DNA of 64,000 nucleotides, taken from NCBI GenBank assembly GCA_963556495.2, contig OY747709.1:14896400-14960399 (forward strand). Reading direction: 5' to 3'. The stretch is from Valencia hispanica (taxonomy: Eukaryota > Chordata > Actinopteri > Cyprinodontiformes > Valenciidae). Shown here piece by piece: positions 32,644-44,384 of this stretch (the first letter of the stretch is position 1; each line of letters opens with the position of its first letter). The notes under the pieces are model-generated. The model was not told the origin of the DNA and ran no database searches. It saw only the letters and a list, made by a program, of their open reading frames with translations. The position numbers and the translations under genes are program-made.

Positions 32644-32646
32644 TCA
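32613..32646 (-). promoter_or_regulatory. Gag stop-codon readthrough signal UGA-CUA-G with stem-loop
   Basis: Minus strand: CAA TGA CTA GAT, with TGA at 32644-32646. Thirteen bases later comes CCGCCTC-TAAT-GAGGTGG (32613-32630), able to form a 7-bp stem with one G-U pair. The frame is open on both sides of the stop. UGA followed by CUAG is a known high-readthrough context in alphaviruses and some animal genes. The loop TAAT could also pair with ATTA downstream. Confidence 0.7.
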
Positions 32647-33994
32647 TTGCTGTGTGAACCGCGAGTGATCTGGGGCAGTTGGACCCTGTGTATGGATCTG
32701 ACCTCGCCCTCTGCCCCATTCTCGGCCTCTGCCTCTGCTACATTCATTTGAAATGTGGCCTACTTTCCCGCAGATCCAACACGTGGGGGCAGTGTGGCCA
32801 CCTTGATGTCTCCATGAACCCTGGGGTGTGTAATGATGGGTATTCCTTCGTGGTCTAAACCCCCTTCCTTTGTTGTGGTTGTCACTTTGATAATAAACTT
32901 CCCCCTCATCGTCTTCAAGCTGGGTGTGAAATACCTGTGTGTCAGAGTCTGGAGGTTTTGGTTTCTTCCCCTTTCTTTCCATGACACCTTCTGCAAAACG
33001 TGCATTGGCCATAAGGGTAGTAAGGTCGCATGTTTCCCATGTCAGAAGGTGATTTTTAATCCAATTAGTGATAGTGGGGTGGAAACTATGTAGCAGACCA
33101 TTACACAAATGCCGCATATATGGGGTCTCATCACCACCCTCTTTAGTTAGGCCACTGTGGATATCATGTTCTTTTTGGCATCTGTATTTAAAATAATCTA
33201 CAGTTTCCCCAGGCTTCTGTTTTATGGAGGCCATATGCCCATAATCTGGTTTCTTTTTAAACTGTACACGAACTTTAACCGCTACTGCATCGAATTGTTG
33301 CTTTAGTGCTCCCTGGAAATCATTCTGAAATTGTAAAACAACTCCGGCAGCATCTCTTCCTGTGTAATTTCCTCCTACATGGTGCCAGTCTTTTCCCAAC
33401 GATGCAGCCATAGCCTGTCCTAATTCATGACCGTTTAACCGGTAGGATTTGACCACATCAACCATATCCTCTGTCCATTTTTCTGGATCCTCCTTATGGC
33501 TGGTGATTTGTTCTACAACCTCTTTAACGTCTTTAAGTGACCATGGTCTAAAAACATATCTCGGAGTGCCATCGGCAGATGGTACTTGAATAATAGGGTT
33601 AACATCTATTGAGTCCTCTGGTTCACTCTCATAAGACTTATCCTCAGATTTTTTTGGACCTGACTTCTTTGTAATTCTAAGTCTTTGTTTTATTGTGGTA
33701 CCATCTGTTTTTTCTTCAATTGCAAATTGATCTCTTGGAACAGGAGGATATAGACCTTCCCCTACAGCCCCCGGTTTTTAACTGTGTCTGTTTAAGTTTT
33801 TTCTTTTTACCTTTAGCGATAAGTGTTTTTGCTTCGAGAACACACACCAGTTCTTTCCATTGATTTCCTTTAAGTTTCCCGTCTACTTTATACTTTTTAC
33901 GCCATTTTGTCAGAAACTGAAGATTTTCGGGGTCCTTTTTATGCATATACTTTGAATCTCCCTCTAATTTGTCGGTGGAAACATCGTTTCCCAT
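32644..33994 (-). pseudogene. gag: Provirus gag (matrix, capsid, nucleocapsid), one frameshift
   Basis: Starts at ATG 33992-33994 with MGNDVS, an N-myristoylation consensus (Gly2, Ser6), followed by a Lys-rich matrix-like stretch. The frame is lost near the C5 run 33768-33772 (plus strand); the second frame stays open to the TGA at 32644. That part has a capsid-like region with a QKPGETVDYFKYRCQKEHD segment, then an Arg/Gly-rich nucleocapsid with one zinc knuckle CWICGKVGHISNEC (CX2CX4HX4C). Gag builds the particle at the membrane and packages RNA. Length about 450 codons is normal for a simple retrovirus. Confidence 0.88.
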
Positions 33995-34987
33995 CTTTGC
34001 GTTGTTTTTATATAACCCTTAATGGGTTCTATTAATTGGTCTGGTAAAGTCTAGTGTTAGAATACCAAATAGTTCTAGGAGGATAACGGCAATTATTAAT
34101 ATTAAGATTAAGGTGAATGATAAAGCAAGAACTATTAAATTAGTCTGTCGAGTTAAAGTTAGTCATTTATTCTTTAATTAATTAAAATAATTTTTTGGTC
34201 ATTTATTTGAGATTTGTAATTGTAATCAAATTCTGCTAAAACTGGATTGTATAGTTTTTACTCTAAGTGTCTCTTTTGTGCAACTAGATTGAGCCGTTTT
34301 ATGGCTTTCTTAATCTAAGGATGTGTTGTGTTACCTATAATTCCGCACAGAACGTCTCTTGTAGTGCACGTCAAACCGTACGTTAACACCGTTAGGTTTC
34401 AGGTTGGACTGGCATACATAAAGATTATGTCCTGTGCCTATCTTACTCTACCCACCTGGGGTGCGGTATATCGTTTTGATTCTGCTGTTTGTGTTTTTAC
34501 TCCAATACACTGGCGTGCTTTATTTCCCAGCGAGGTGGATTGGCTCGCAAACCTAACCCGTTACAACCGTTTCCCAGCAAGGTGGACCGGTTCGCAAACC
34601 TGGTCCGTTACACCCTTTTTTCGAGGTGGACAGGTTCGCAAACCTTTACCGTTACACCCTTTTGTTGTAGTAATTAACGCATTAATCACTTAAGGATCAA
34701 CACCTGATATTTTATCAGAGAGGCTAAAGCGTCCTTTAGGCCCAAACAGCAGAATAGACCCTGACTATCTTAGAATTGTTTTTGTTTTTTTTAAATGTGA
34801 AGGTGCACAAAAAAGACGTACTCACAATCTCTCCCCTAAGCGAATGATTCAAACCGAATCGATCGCACGGGAGCACGCGCAGGGGGTCCTCGTGGAAGTT
34901 ATGCAGCCGGCCAGTGCAGCAATTCAGCGATCTGGACGTCAAGAACAGCCCTTCAACGGAGACCACCAGCGGGAGTGCTCCGTACGT
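33995..34987 (-). other. Provirus leader (5' UTR and packaging region)
   Basis: About 1 kb between primer site and gag start. It has no coding frame of note; the plus-strand frame 34328-34693 simply crosses the repeats. It contains the three direct repeats at 34531-34664. The splice donor for env and the packaging signal would be expected here but I could not fix either. Confidence 0.6.
34531..34664. repeat. Three imperfect 43-47 bp direct repeats in the provirus leader
   Basis: Units 34531-34577, 34578-34621 and 34622-34664. Each has the core gaggtgga / aaggtgga, then ggttcgcaaacc (ggctcgcaaacc in the first) and ccgttaca. The core ggttCGCAaacc can fold into a small hairpin with 4-base stem and 4-base loop on either strand. 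Confidence 0.8.
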
Positions 34988-35002
34988 CGAGTCACGGCAC
35001 CA
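34988..35002 (-). promoter_or_regulatory. Primer-binding site, tRNA-His type
   Basis: Minus-strand TGGTGCCGTGACTCG lies 3 bases after the end of the 5' LTR. It is complementary to the 3' end of vertebrate tRNA-His (from knowledge of that tRNA), 15 matching bases. Confidence 0.85.
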
Positions 35003-35005
35003 AGA

Positions 35006-35367
35006 TGTTAGGTTAAAAAGTGGTTGACCTACAATGAATCACACACAAGGGTCGGAGAGAATATGGAGTCAATAAGCTCTGCAGAGGTAGATGTGGATAA
35101 TCAGTTCTGCAGAGGGAGACCAGGAAAATACTATAAGGAAGGAGCCAACCGTGTCTGTCTGTTCTCAGCCTCCCAGTGTCATAGTCTCTGGTCTCGAAGA
35201 GCACCCCCTCTGCAGTCTCTCTTTATTTAGTCACACTTCATTAACATATTAAAAGAACAGGATGTCATGCAAATGAGCATGTGACTGAAACCAAAATGAC
35301 ATTTAAAAAGTACATTAGAAAGACACCCTAAGAAAATAATAATACAACATTATTATTTTACCTAACA
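35006..35367 (-). repeat. 5' LTR of provirus
   Basis: 362 bp, 361 identical to the 3' LTR. On the minus strand an octamer ATTTGCAT (35267-35274) precedes CTAAATAAAG (35221-35230) by about 36 bases, a plausible enhancer and TATA pair with transcription starting about 30 bases further on. Confidence 0.95.
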
Positions 35368-35842
35368 ATAGCCTTTTTATTTGACCATTTATGACTCAAA
35401 CATCTCCTGATGAGCATACTGACACCTTGTCAGCTCACAGTGGGTGCACCTATAAGCCTGTATCCAATTTTTCCTATTTTCTGTCGGGTGTGTTTTTTCC
35501 CACGCTGTCTGCGGATGTGACGTCAAGCGCGTTCATGTTAAACGTTTCAGATCACTCTGCCACCACTGCTAGTCAGCAATTAGCCTACACTCGCAAGCAA
35601 TGCAATGAATTGTGCGAATACACAGAAGAGACCCAGGACAACTCTGACACCAACAGTAACTCCACATAAGACTAAAAGAGTTAAACTCCTGACAAGTGCC
35701 CGAAAAAGATCGAAGATTGAGAGCGACCGTCGTACGAGCGCACGCTGCGAAAGCGAGCAGAAAGGAAGAGCAGTTCCGTTTCTTGGCCACAGGTGTCAGT
35801 CGCGAGTTTAAATTTCAGAAAATTGCATATAGCCTCTTCAAA

Positions 35843-38800
35843 CAAGGAAGCAAAGGTGAGAATGTCTAAAGATAGAAAGTGAACATATGCAAGGAAGACA
35901 ACCCCCAAAATAAGTAACACCAAGGAATAAACTAAAAGGATAAGGTGAACTAAATAAGGAAATGAAATAACTGAAACTCAACACAAAAACCTAATATCAT
36001 GACAGTAATAGTATTAAAAATATATTCGGATATTATACAACACAAATGGAATTAGACCTTTATAATTTCATTTCAGGAGGCAATGGAAAACTTTTCCTTT
36101 TTCTTTAATTATGCATCACATGCATAATACAATGTAATTATTTCTAATTAAAACAAAGATGGTGACAACTTCATCTAAAGATGAAGAGGTTCTACTTACT
36201 TTTTACTTAATTTTCCTTTTGTTTTGAGATTAGAATCAAAGTCTCTGATATGACACCAGGCTTTCAAAAGTTCAATAGTGTGTCTGTGTTCCTGATAATG
36301 CTGATTGTACTGTAAAATTTGAAAAGATACTTTTTATTAGCGTTATTGGATATGCAAACAACCAATCACAGGCCGTTCCCTGGCAATCAAACCAATGTCT
36401 TCTACTACAAAAGTTGATCTTTTATCTTCTCACCAATAATTAACAACTCACAAACCCTTGTCAACACAGTCCATCAATCACGACGTCTTTCTCACTCAGC
36501 TGATCCAGGATTTTCTGTCTTTTGAAGACCTGCAGCCTGCTCCTTCTGTTTCTACTGAGATCTTGTCTTCTTCTAGAATTTTGATTATATGAACGAATTA
36601 TGTATCTATGTTTACAGTCAGGGTGTCTGTACTATACCAAACGTTACTTGGCTCATTAAATGTTTAAAGCAGAGACTAATCTGCTACATAGCACCTGAGT
36701 AGGAAAGCTTCAGATAATATTGACAGGAAAACTGTGCTCTGATTTGTCTGTGTTTGCTTACGTCTACACCCATCTTACTCAGTTTTCCTAATATTCCTGT
36801 GATACATAATGTATGTGATTGTGTTCATCAGTGGGTGCTACCTGATATGGACATCATGCCTGTATGACAAACCAGGGTAAGGTTTATTCAAAAAGATGGA
36901 ATGTTTAACCACATTTTTTTGTTGTTGTTGTTATTGTAGTGAAAAACAAAAAATTATCAAATTGGTAGCTTACTAAAAAAATGAAAAACAGAAGGTTTCC
37001 AATTTGAGCCTCTAAGATGTCCCTGGCCCACTGCTTCTGAGGTTGTCTCTCAATTTTGTTATATGGGAAGGAAATAATGAGAATTCAGTGTAAATTGAAG
37101 AGAACTTGACATGTATTGGTTCTGTTTGTCTCAAATTGCCTTGGTGATGAAATTTACCGTGATTTGGAGCTATATCTAAATTAACTTGAACTGATTTTGA
37201 TATTCTGAGCAGAAATACACTGATCGTTGTAATAGGAGTCAGGTGTAAGAGTTTAAAATCATTCATGGCCCAGATTCACAAAATCAAATGAAAGATCATA
37301 TTTACCAGTGTGACACAATCATTAGGAATCATTAAAACAAAGATATATTAGATTTCTCAGCAAGAACCTCTCAGTAACTTCTCATTCTGTTTAAAGGCTT
37401 ATAAAAGACTCATAAGGTTTCCAGGCTGGTTCTCTTTCTGAAACTAGAATACTGAAGATGTGATGACCTGAGGTGAACATAAGAAATAGGTCAAATGTCA
37501 CATCTTGAGGGTCACATATGATACAGGCTTTAGATACTTTCAAGAAAACCTCTTATCCCATGCTAGTGGTGTCCCTGGATGTTCTCCATGTATTGATGTT
37601 TTTATTACCCTGAACTGTAATGCAGTTATGATCAAAATCTTGAATGGGGATTGCAGTTCTCAGCCAGAGAGAAATTGAGTGTGTTCTATTCTATTCTTCT
37701 CTAAATGTGATGCTTTAAACATGTGGTGGAAAAAATACCACTTGATCTTCCTTGCTGGATGTGTAATGTGTAAGTTGGTTACACGTTTCCAAAACCTGTA
37801 TTAGGCTAGAGTTGCTTTCTGCTTGCCTGAAGTTTTTGTCTTTAGCATGCTGCTGAGCTCAACATTGATTCAGACTAAGGAGTCACAAGAAACTCACAGA
37901 AGCCTATGCTCTGCCTGATCAAACCAAAACAACCTGATTCCATTCAGTTTTTATGCCCCAAATGATTTTGTTAACTTGGCAAAGTCATTGTTCAAAATCA
38001 CAGAAAAAAATCCCTCACTTCTCCAACATGCTTAGCATCATTCAGTGTCTTATTTCAGGAACTTTTCTTTTTCTTCATATCCAATTTGATTTTGAGGTGA
38101 TATAAAATGAGAAACCGTGCGGTGACTTGGCCCCTTCTCTATGACCACATTCAGGATAAAAGAACCCTGTTAAAATACATTGAGATTTTCCCTGTCATCT
38201 GTGCAGAGGTCCAGATTTGATTCTGAGGGAGAGGTCACAGAAAAATCAGTTCAGTGCTACTGAAAGTTTTTCTTTTTAGGCACTTTCAACCCACGTCGGT
38301 CAAATTAAAATTAAATTGTGATCCCATTTTTTTTCCCTTCAGAGAAAGACCAGAAACCTTGATAAAGTTAAATATTTCCCCAACTTGTTTAACAATGTTC
38401 AGAATGTTCAATCCCAGTCAGGGGCGTCCCCAGCCTTTAAGGAGTACATGTACTTAGCCCAGACAAGATGTGATATTAAGAATAATAAATGTGTTACAAT
38501 AGATTACAGACTATAACATACATAGAAGGGTGCCTAAATTATAATTCATTTTCAATGCATGCATGTCAAAACAGTGCAATGTGTCATCTAATATACAATT
38601 GCTTATAATTTTATATCTAATGTTCAATTTCATGTTTAATGTTCAATGTTTTGTGTTTTGGAAAATTACATCTGAAAACAGCAAAACCAAACAATGATTT
38701 AGTTCGATCAATCTTTCTTCACTTGCTTCTGTTGGTCTCCCTTTTCTCTTCTTTATTGAATGTCCCTTTATTTTTCTCATTTTTCTTTGTTTTTTCCATC

Positions 38801-39955
38801 TCTCTCCTTCCACCAGTGAACTCCTCCAATTTCTTTTATTTAGCATTATATTGCTCACAAAAACCGTACACATGCTATCATTCATACACTATTCACCTAT
38901 TGCTGTCTCTCTCTGTCTTTATCTCTAGCTGTTTTCTCTCCTCTTCTCCCTCTCATCACTTGGTCTTCTCTCATCATTGGTTCTGTCTTGGATAATCTGT
39001 TTGGCTCTGTCAATAATGCCAAAATGGTAAATGAGCTAATAAGGTAAAGCAAAGCTTTAATTATTTCATTTATTATGTCTTCAATGATGCATTCTAATTG
39101 ACCCGTTTTGAATTTGCTTCTATCTTTATTTTATTATTTATTATGATAGTTGGAATAAATAACCCTTTCTTATTACTTATCTGTAACACAATGTTGGAAT
39201 ATGTCATTGTTACCAGTTCACATGTCTAATGATGATGCTGGTGCTCCTCTCTTTAGGTCATTTCTCCTGCCCTCTACACAATCATGACATCAGAATTAAG
39301 TGTGTAAAGTATGACTATTGTAAACAAATGATACAAAACACAAACTAAATTTCCCCAATGCAAACAACTGCGCTACATCAAGTCATGATGCATCAAGAGT
39401 GTTACAGAAGTGTTTACTTGGTTAGCAATCTCTAGCACAAAAGAATTCTACTTAAATAACTGTGACCAATTTCCATGTTTGATTCAAACGGGAGTTCTCA
39501 AATGTGGAAAACTGTCTGCAGGAGGAACATGAGTTCACAAATAAATGATCAGAGCTACAATATACATATATATATAATATTTAATATACATTTAATTAAA
39601 AAGTTATTTAGTTGCTTTTGTATTAGTAATTTTTCATGAATTTCCTTAGTTAATGTGCTTTCTTAAGATAACTAGTTTGCTACCAACAGAGCAGCTAAAG
39701 AAAATTATGCATAAGCCAGCACCCCCCCCCCCCCCCCCACCCCCCCCGTTGTGCGTGATTGAGGGACGATGCCACTCATCCCGGTCACACACGTTTCTCT
39801 TAAATGGATTTACTTTTCAAGTGAAGAATTTTTGTTTCCGTTCATTAGATTATTAGGAATGAGACCTTAATTGTAAATACAAATGTTTTCAATAACTATA
39901 CAAAATAACTTGATTTCTTTTTAATAATTTTTGATCACCTACACACAAGAGTATG
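35843..39955. other. Gene-free interval with simple repeats
   Basis: Four kb of A+T-rich DNA. A C-rich tract lies at 39721-39748 (18 C, an A, 8 C). No exon or transposon structure was recognised. Confidence 0.4.
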
Positions 39956-40195
39956 GATTCAGGCAGATACACTATATCATGGGCTGCCGTTGCCACTAAT
40001 ACATCTTGTATTAATCAGTACAGTGTGCTTTTTCAATGACATTGTTGTTTTTATATATATCCGCTGTGGGTTCCCTGTTTTCTGTTTTTTTCTTTCTCTC
40101 TCTGAACTAAAAAACCATAATGCTCCACTTGTGGAAGTAAATCTGTTGGGCTTGTCTTTGGCACTCAGATATCAGTTCTGAGTGCCTAAATGCTG
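39956..40195 (+). repeat. Dispersed repeat, copy 2
   Basis: Contains aaccataatgctccacttgt (40112-40131) then ggaagtaaatctgttggg, matching 8700-8740, and an upstream T/C-rich stretch as in copy 1. Family not identified. Confidence 0.5.
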
Positions 40196-40319
40196 GACAT
40201 GACACATAAAAGAAGAAAATATGCAATAAGATGGGTCAGTGATTAAGGTAAATAATTCATACTTCAGACTGATTTTTTCAATAGTCAATGATAATTTTAT
40301 GAAGGAGACACTCGGTCAA

Positions 40320-40715
40320 ACGCTTTGGTCCTACCTTTCATATAGATGTTGCATTGACATGTACCGCCTACCTAAGCATTGTTGCAGAACCTGAATAAGA
40401 TTTTTTAGAATCAATATCTCCAAATAGCTGTGGTCTCTTCCTTCATGGTTCAGGGATGGATTGAGGAACAGAGCAATATGTTAATGACTTGGCCACCAAA
40501 TTTGCAAGATCTCAGTCTGATGAAGTATCTAGAGGGTGTGTCTGATTCACAGAGTCCCCCCACCTTGCAGCCTAAAAGACTAACAGGTCACCTTGATGCC
40601 AGATACCACTGCACAACTTCAGAGGTGTGGTGAAGTCAGTGCCCCCAACAAGTCAGAGCAAGAAATCTGGGACCAACACAATTATTAGGCAGGTGGTCAT
40701 AATGTTATGCATATC
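40320..40715 (+). mobile_element. Tc1/mariner remnant
   Basis: Has catggttcagggatggattg and gatctcagtctgatgaa (Tc1 DDE-region wording) and ends with attattaggcaggtggtcat (40682-40701) aatgttatgc, a Tc1-type terminal sequence. The frame is broken; the left end is not defined. Confidence 0.55.
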
Positions 40716-42640
40716 TTATATATCTTTATACATATATAATGTGTGTATATGTTACATTTAAAGGGATAAAGCTGCAGAATCAGAGAAAGTGGCTCTCATT
40801 AAAATGATTTAAACTGTGATTTAATTTTTCTTTTTTTGGTAATGCATAAAAGTTGCCAAAAAACTAAATGATCATAAATCACAATAATAACCTATGTGAA
40901 TAGGTAGCTTACACAACTCTTCAGTTATCTTTCTATCCTCACTCACAAACATGGGTGCAGTCACAGACAATGACTGCAGTGCGAAATAATACACGGAGGT
41001 GATTTTTTCCCATCTGTTAATACATTCATAAAATTGTTACATTCTCTCTCTGACCTGATAAACAGAAGCAGAGTGTTGGTCTCGGTTAAAGCTTTGAAGA
41101 TTAGCTTGGATGGTAATACTATTTATGGAGTGTTGGAATCATTTTATTCTGGTAGAATCTGTCACTTTTAATTTAATCCTCTACACCTGAGGAAAATAAT
41201 GTATTGCACAAATAATCAATGTCCTACTTCACATGTGTTTGCCCATAAATCACCTCATCAAACCTGTGTTGTCTATATGTCACAGTAATTTTATGTATAT
41301 GCATCATGCTTATTATTTAGAGCTTCATATAAGAGCCATATTCTGCTGTGGCAGGTAACAGCCTATTGCAGTCACATATCAGTAAAGCATTACAGATTAC
41401 CTAGTGTCATCTTCCAAAGGCTTTGTCTGAAATGCAGCCACTGTGTAATGACTGTAATTGAGATATATGCTGGCCAATATTATATCTATGACTAATGACC
41501 CCCGGACCGTGTAGCAGAGGGAGGGAGGAAGGTCACATGTCTATTTTTGCCCTTGGTGGACACTGAAGACTTATTGCTGATGTTAGCTAACACCATACAC
41601 AAATAAAGTGTTTACATGGAAACCAACAGAGCTGTGAACAAACACTACTGAAATCAAGGACATCCAGCTTTTTCTTCCACTCATCTGTAAAAGCAGACAG
41701 CATTAAAGCACTCGGTTTGATCCGAGCTCAATTGGTTTGGCATTCTTCTTCATTTCTTAAGTGAAAGACTGAAGGGTGGTAATGGGAGTACAAATTGGCT
41801 TTTTTTTGTAAACAACCATCTATTTTTTGTTGTTGGCAAAACTATTCCCATTCAGTTGATTAATAAAAGATTCAAATTACACCACTGTAGTAGTGCGTGA
41901 CTCAGATTCAACAGAGCGACGGAATGCACGACGTCAACTCAGCAACAAAGTTCGGTAAAAGCGGTAGGTGGTTCTTAACCTCAGCGGGGTTAGAGGGGAG
42001 GTAGAAACCAGCAAACCGTGACCTCTTCTGGAGCTGGAGGACTTAAAGAACTAAAAATGGCAGTGGTATTTATAGGTGGTGGGCAGGGCCACCACCTGCC
42101 ATCATGCTCATTTGCATTCACAGAGGTGGTTAGAAGTGTCTTAAAGAAAGAAAAAAAGATGTCTTAAGCCAGGCCATACAAGGGCATGATGTCCCACAGT
42201 ACCTACGTAGTACCTCGTTCCCCTCCTTCAGGGAATAGTGATTTTATGCATAACCTAACTTTTTGAAGTCAAATGCACTCTGCCAATCTGCTTCTGCTGG
42301 ATATTTATCTGAACTTCTGTAAGAGTCAGGTCGGAAATGGTTTCATTGATTGTTTATCCTTCACATCCATCATGAAGCTATCAGTTTTCTGTTGCTGTAT
42401 AATGGCACTGATTAAACAACATTTTCCATCTTTAAAAGAAATGTTCGACATAAACTATTTTGTTAGCAAAAATTGTATCTAGGCTTGAGTTGGATGTAAA
42501 ATTCTCTTGCAATGATAACCATAGGTGAAAGTACCAGGGTTTTACTATGTCATGATATTTACACATAAAAAAGAAGAGAAATGATCATGATCTTTTTCTC
42601 ATTTAAAACAGAAAAGCAACAGTAAACCTTTTTCATAGGG
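40716..42640. other. Gene-free interval, part possibly an old repeat
   Basis: 41880-42250 is more G+C-rich and contains a tcgttcccctccttcaggga motif that recalls a fish repeat end. I could not assign it. The rest shows nothing. Confidence 0.35.
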
Positions 42641-42648
42641 TAACATAA

Positions 42649-42903
42649 ATGGTAAATAAACTGAGCTTATAAAGTGATTTTCTAGTCATACTGACCACTC
42701 AAAGCACTTTACATGGGCACATTCACCAATTTGCTCTCACAAAAACGCACAAATTTCTGCACCAATACGAAGATTGCATGCAATTTAAGATTAAGTACCT
42801 TTCCCAGGGGTCTATTGACATGTGACAGGAAGAAGCTGGAATCAAACCTATAACCTTGCGATTGCTAGGCGACACTTCTGAGACACAGTCGCCCACATAA
42901 GCT
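42649..42903 (-). repeat. tRNA-derived SINE, minus strand
   Basis: On the minus strand it starts at about 42893 with a tRNA-like head (gggcgactgtgtctcagaag; B box GGTTTGATTCC), and the plus strand near 42700 has the cactcaaagcactttacat motif shared with fish SINE tails. The same general family is seen at 45465 and 61536. Confidence 0.65.
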
Positions 42904-42956
42904 TAACAAGCTGACATTAGCTGCCTATTTAGTCAAACTGAATGCTCAGGTAGGGC

Positions 42957-43235
42957 TGCATTGTGGTGCAGTTAGTAGTACTGTTGCTTTTTTACCTAGA
43001 AGGTCCAGAATTCAAATCCCAGCCAGGTCCAGGGTTCAAATCTGGGTTCATATCCAAGCCAGGGATTGATTCAGGTGTTCCAGCTTCTTCCTGTACTCCA
43101 AAAACATGACTGTGTGTAATTGGTCTCTCTAAATTTGTCTTATATGTGTGTGTATGGTTATTTGTAGTGGGTATAGACAGCGGGTGTATGGAATACTGCT
43201 CAGATAGCCAGCCTACAGTGAGCTACTTGACAGGT
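42957..43235 (+). repeat. tRNA-derived SINE, plus strand
   Basis: Head ctgcattgtggtgcagttag, B box-like ttcaaatccc (43012-43021), then ttccagcttcttcctgtactccaaaaaca-type body. It is the opposite-strand relative of 14126-14440. Confidence 0.6.
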
Positions 43236-43239
43236 ATGC

Positions 43240-44380
43240 CACTTCTAAGTCAGGCTGTACTTGAAATGCCTTTACAGTACATGATTTTCACAACCAGAAA
43301 CACTGCTGAATTTAGATATTTATATCGGCTGTATTGAAAGACACACAACGTTTTCCCTCACTTTTGTGGACATTAAATAGATAGAAAGTGTTTTTAGAAC
43401 ACTTTGCTGAATGTCAGAATATTGAGAAAGAGATTTTGTTTTTTAGATAATGGTTTTTTAAAAACTTTCTCCAAATTCAGAAGTTTACATACAATTATCA
43501 TCATGACTATACAGTTGGGCAAAAAAGTATTTTGCAGCCACCGATTGAGCAAGTTGTGCAGATGTTTCCACCTTAGGCACAGAGTACAGGTAACTGAATC
43601 AAAACCTATGTTGGCTTTGAACCGTGTCTCTCACCGATGCGGCTGAACCACCGGTTCAGTAAGAGCACATGTTGTGGGATTTCCTGCAGCTGATTTCAAA
43701 ACTTTGGCTATGGCCCTTGTAATTAAGTCTCCAGTGTGGCAACAGAGCATAGATTCAGCCTCCAGGGCAACATCAAAACCCCATGAGAAGTCGTCTGTCC
43801 TAGGCAAAAGCAAGACACCTCATGACAATAGCCTCTTTAGCAATCCCACATGGGACAGTTGATAATAAAGTATTTCTGATTGTGATTACGTACAAGCGGG
43901 TGTGCAATTCAGGTCCATCTGCACCAGGAGGAAGCTGAGAGAGTGCATTCAGGCCGCAGCAGGTGAACTATTTGTGTTTTAAGTGGAATCGTTTTACTAT
44001 ATTGTTAACATGTCATTATTATGATTTTTCAAATTGACAGGTATACATAGATTGTGTTCTGATTTTTAAAATCCGAACAAAAACAAAACGAAAAAGTCTA
44101 GCACAACCTCTGACATCCACACAGCTTGGTGCTTACACCTCCATTTATAGGGATGGTGTTCTAACTTCTACAAGCTTTCCTCCTTTTCATCCAGATCATA
44201 CTTCCCTATCAACCTAACACACCTAAAAGAGCAAAAGTTCCACTTAATTAAATGTTAGACAGCGAGAAAACGTTTTTTTATTGTCTTTTCTTTTTGTGTA
44301 TGTTAATTATTTGGGTTTAACAATGAATGAATCTTTCATGTATGCTAGATCAATGTGTAATAATCGTCTTTCAGCCAGCA
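43240..44380. other. Gene-free interval with a repeat scrap
   Basis: The words gttgggcaaaaaagtatttt and cagccaccgattgagcaagt (43515-43555) recall the end of a fish DNA transposon. Nothing else was recognised. Confidence 0.35.
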
Positions 44381-44384
44381 GAGT

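Larger units (their letters stand above)
27606..35372 (-). mobile_element. Endogenous retrovirus (class I-like), env-deleted, recent
   Basis: Complete provirus on the minus strand, 7757 bp LTR to LTR. The 5-bp duplication ATAGC lies at 27606-27610 and 35368-35372. Order on the minus strand: 5' LTR, tRNA-His-type primer site, about 1-kb leader, gag, pol (protease, an extra 2H-like domain, RT, RNase H, integrase), about 600 bp with a possible env leader peptide, polypurine tract, 3' LTR. A single CCHC box in gag, gag and pol in one frame across a stop codon, and a DD35E integrase with a GPF-type C-terminus suggest the gamma/epsilon group. Three homopolymer frameshifts and one nonsense codon break gag and pol as assembled. 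Confidence 0.92.
27562..35842. mobile_element. DNA-transposon-like MITE that hosts the provirus
   Basis: The left end (taaagaggctatgtgcaact from 27563) and the right end (reverse complement of aattgcatatagcctcttc ending about 35839) are inverted relatives. Without the provirus and one copy of its 5-bp target duplication, the element is about 520 bp (27562-27610 joined to 35373-35842). The superfamily is not clear; possible flanking similarity (caaataag / caaacaag) would suit hAT. Confidence 0.45.

Noticed and set aside
31834..33093. Plus-strand frames over the provirus
   Set aside because: Antisense shadows of gag and pol.
34531..34664. CRISPR-like look of three spaced repeats
   Set aside because: Vertebrate provirus leader; units are adjacent with no unique spacers and only three copies.
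39653..39856. Frame with a run of Pro
   Set aside because: Created by a poly-C tract.
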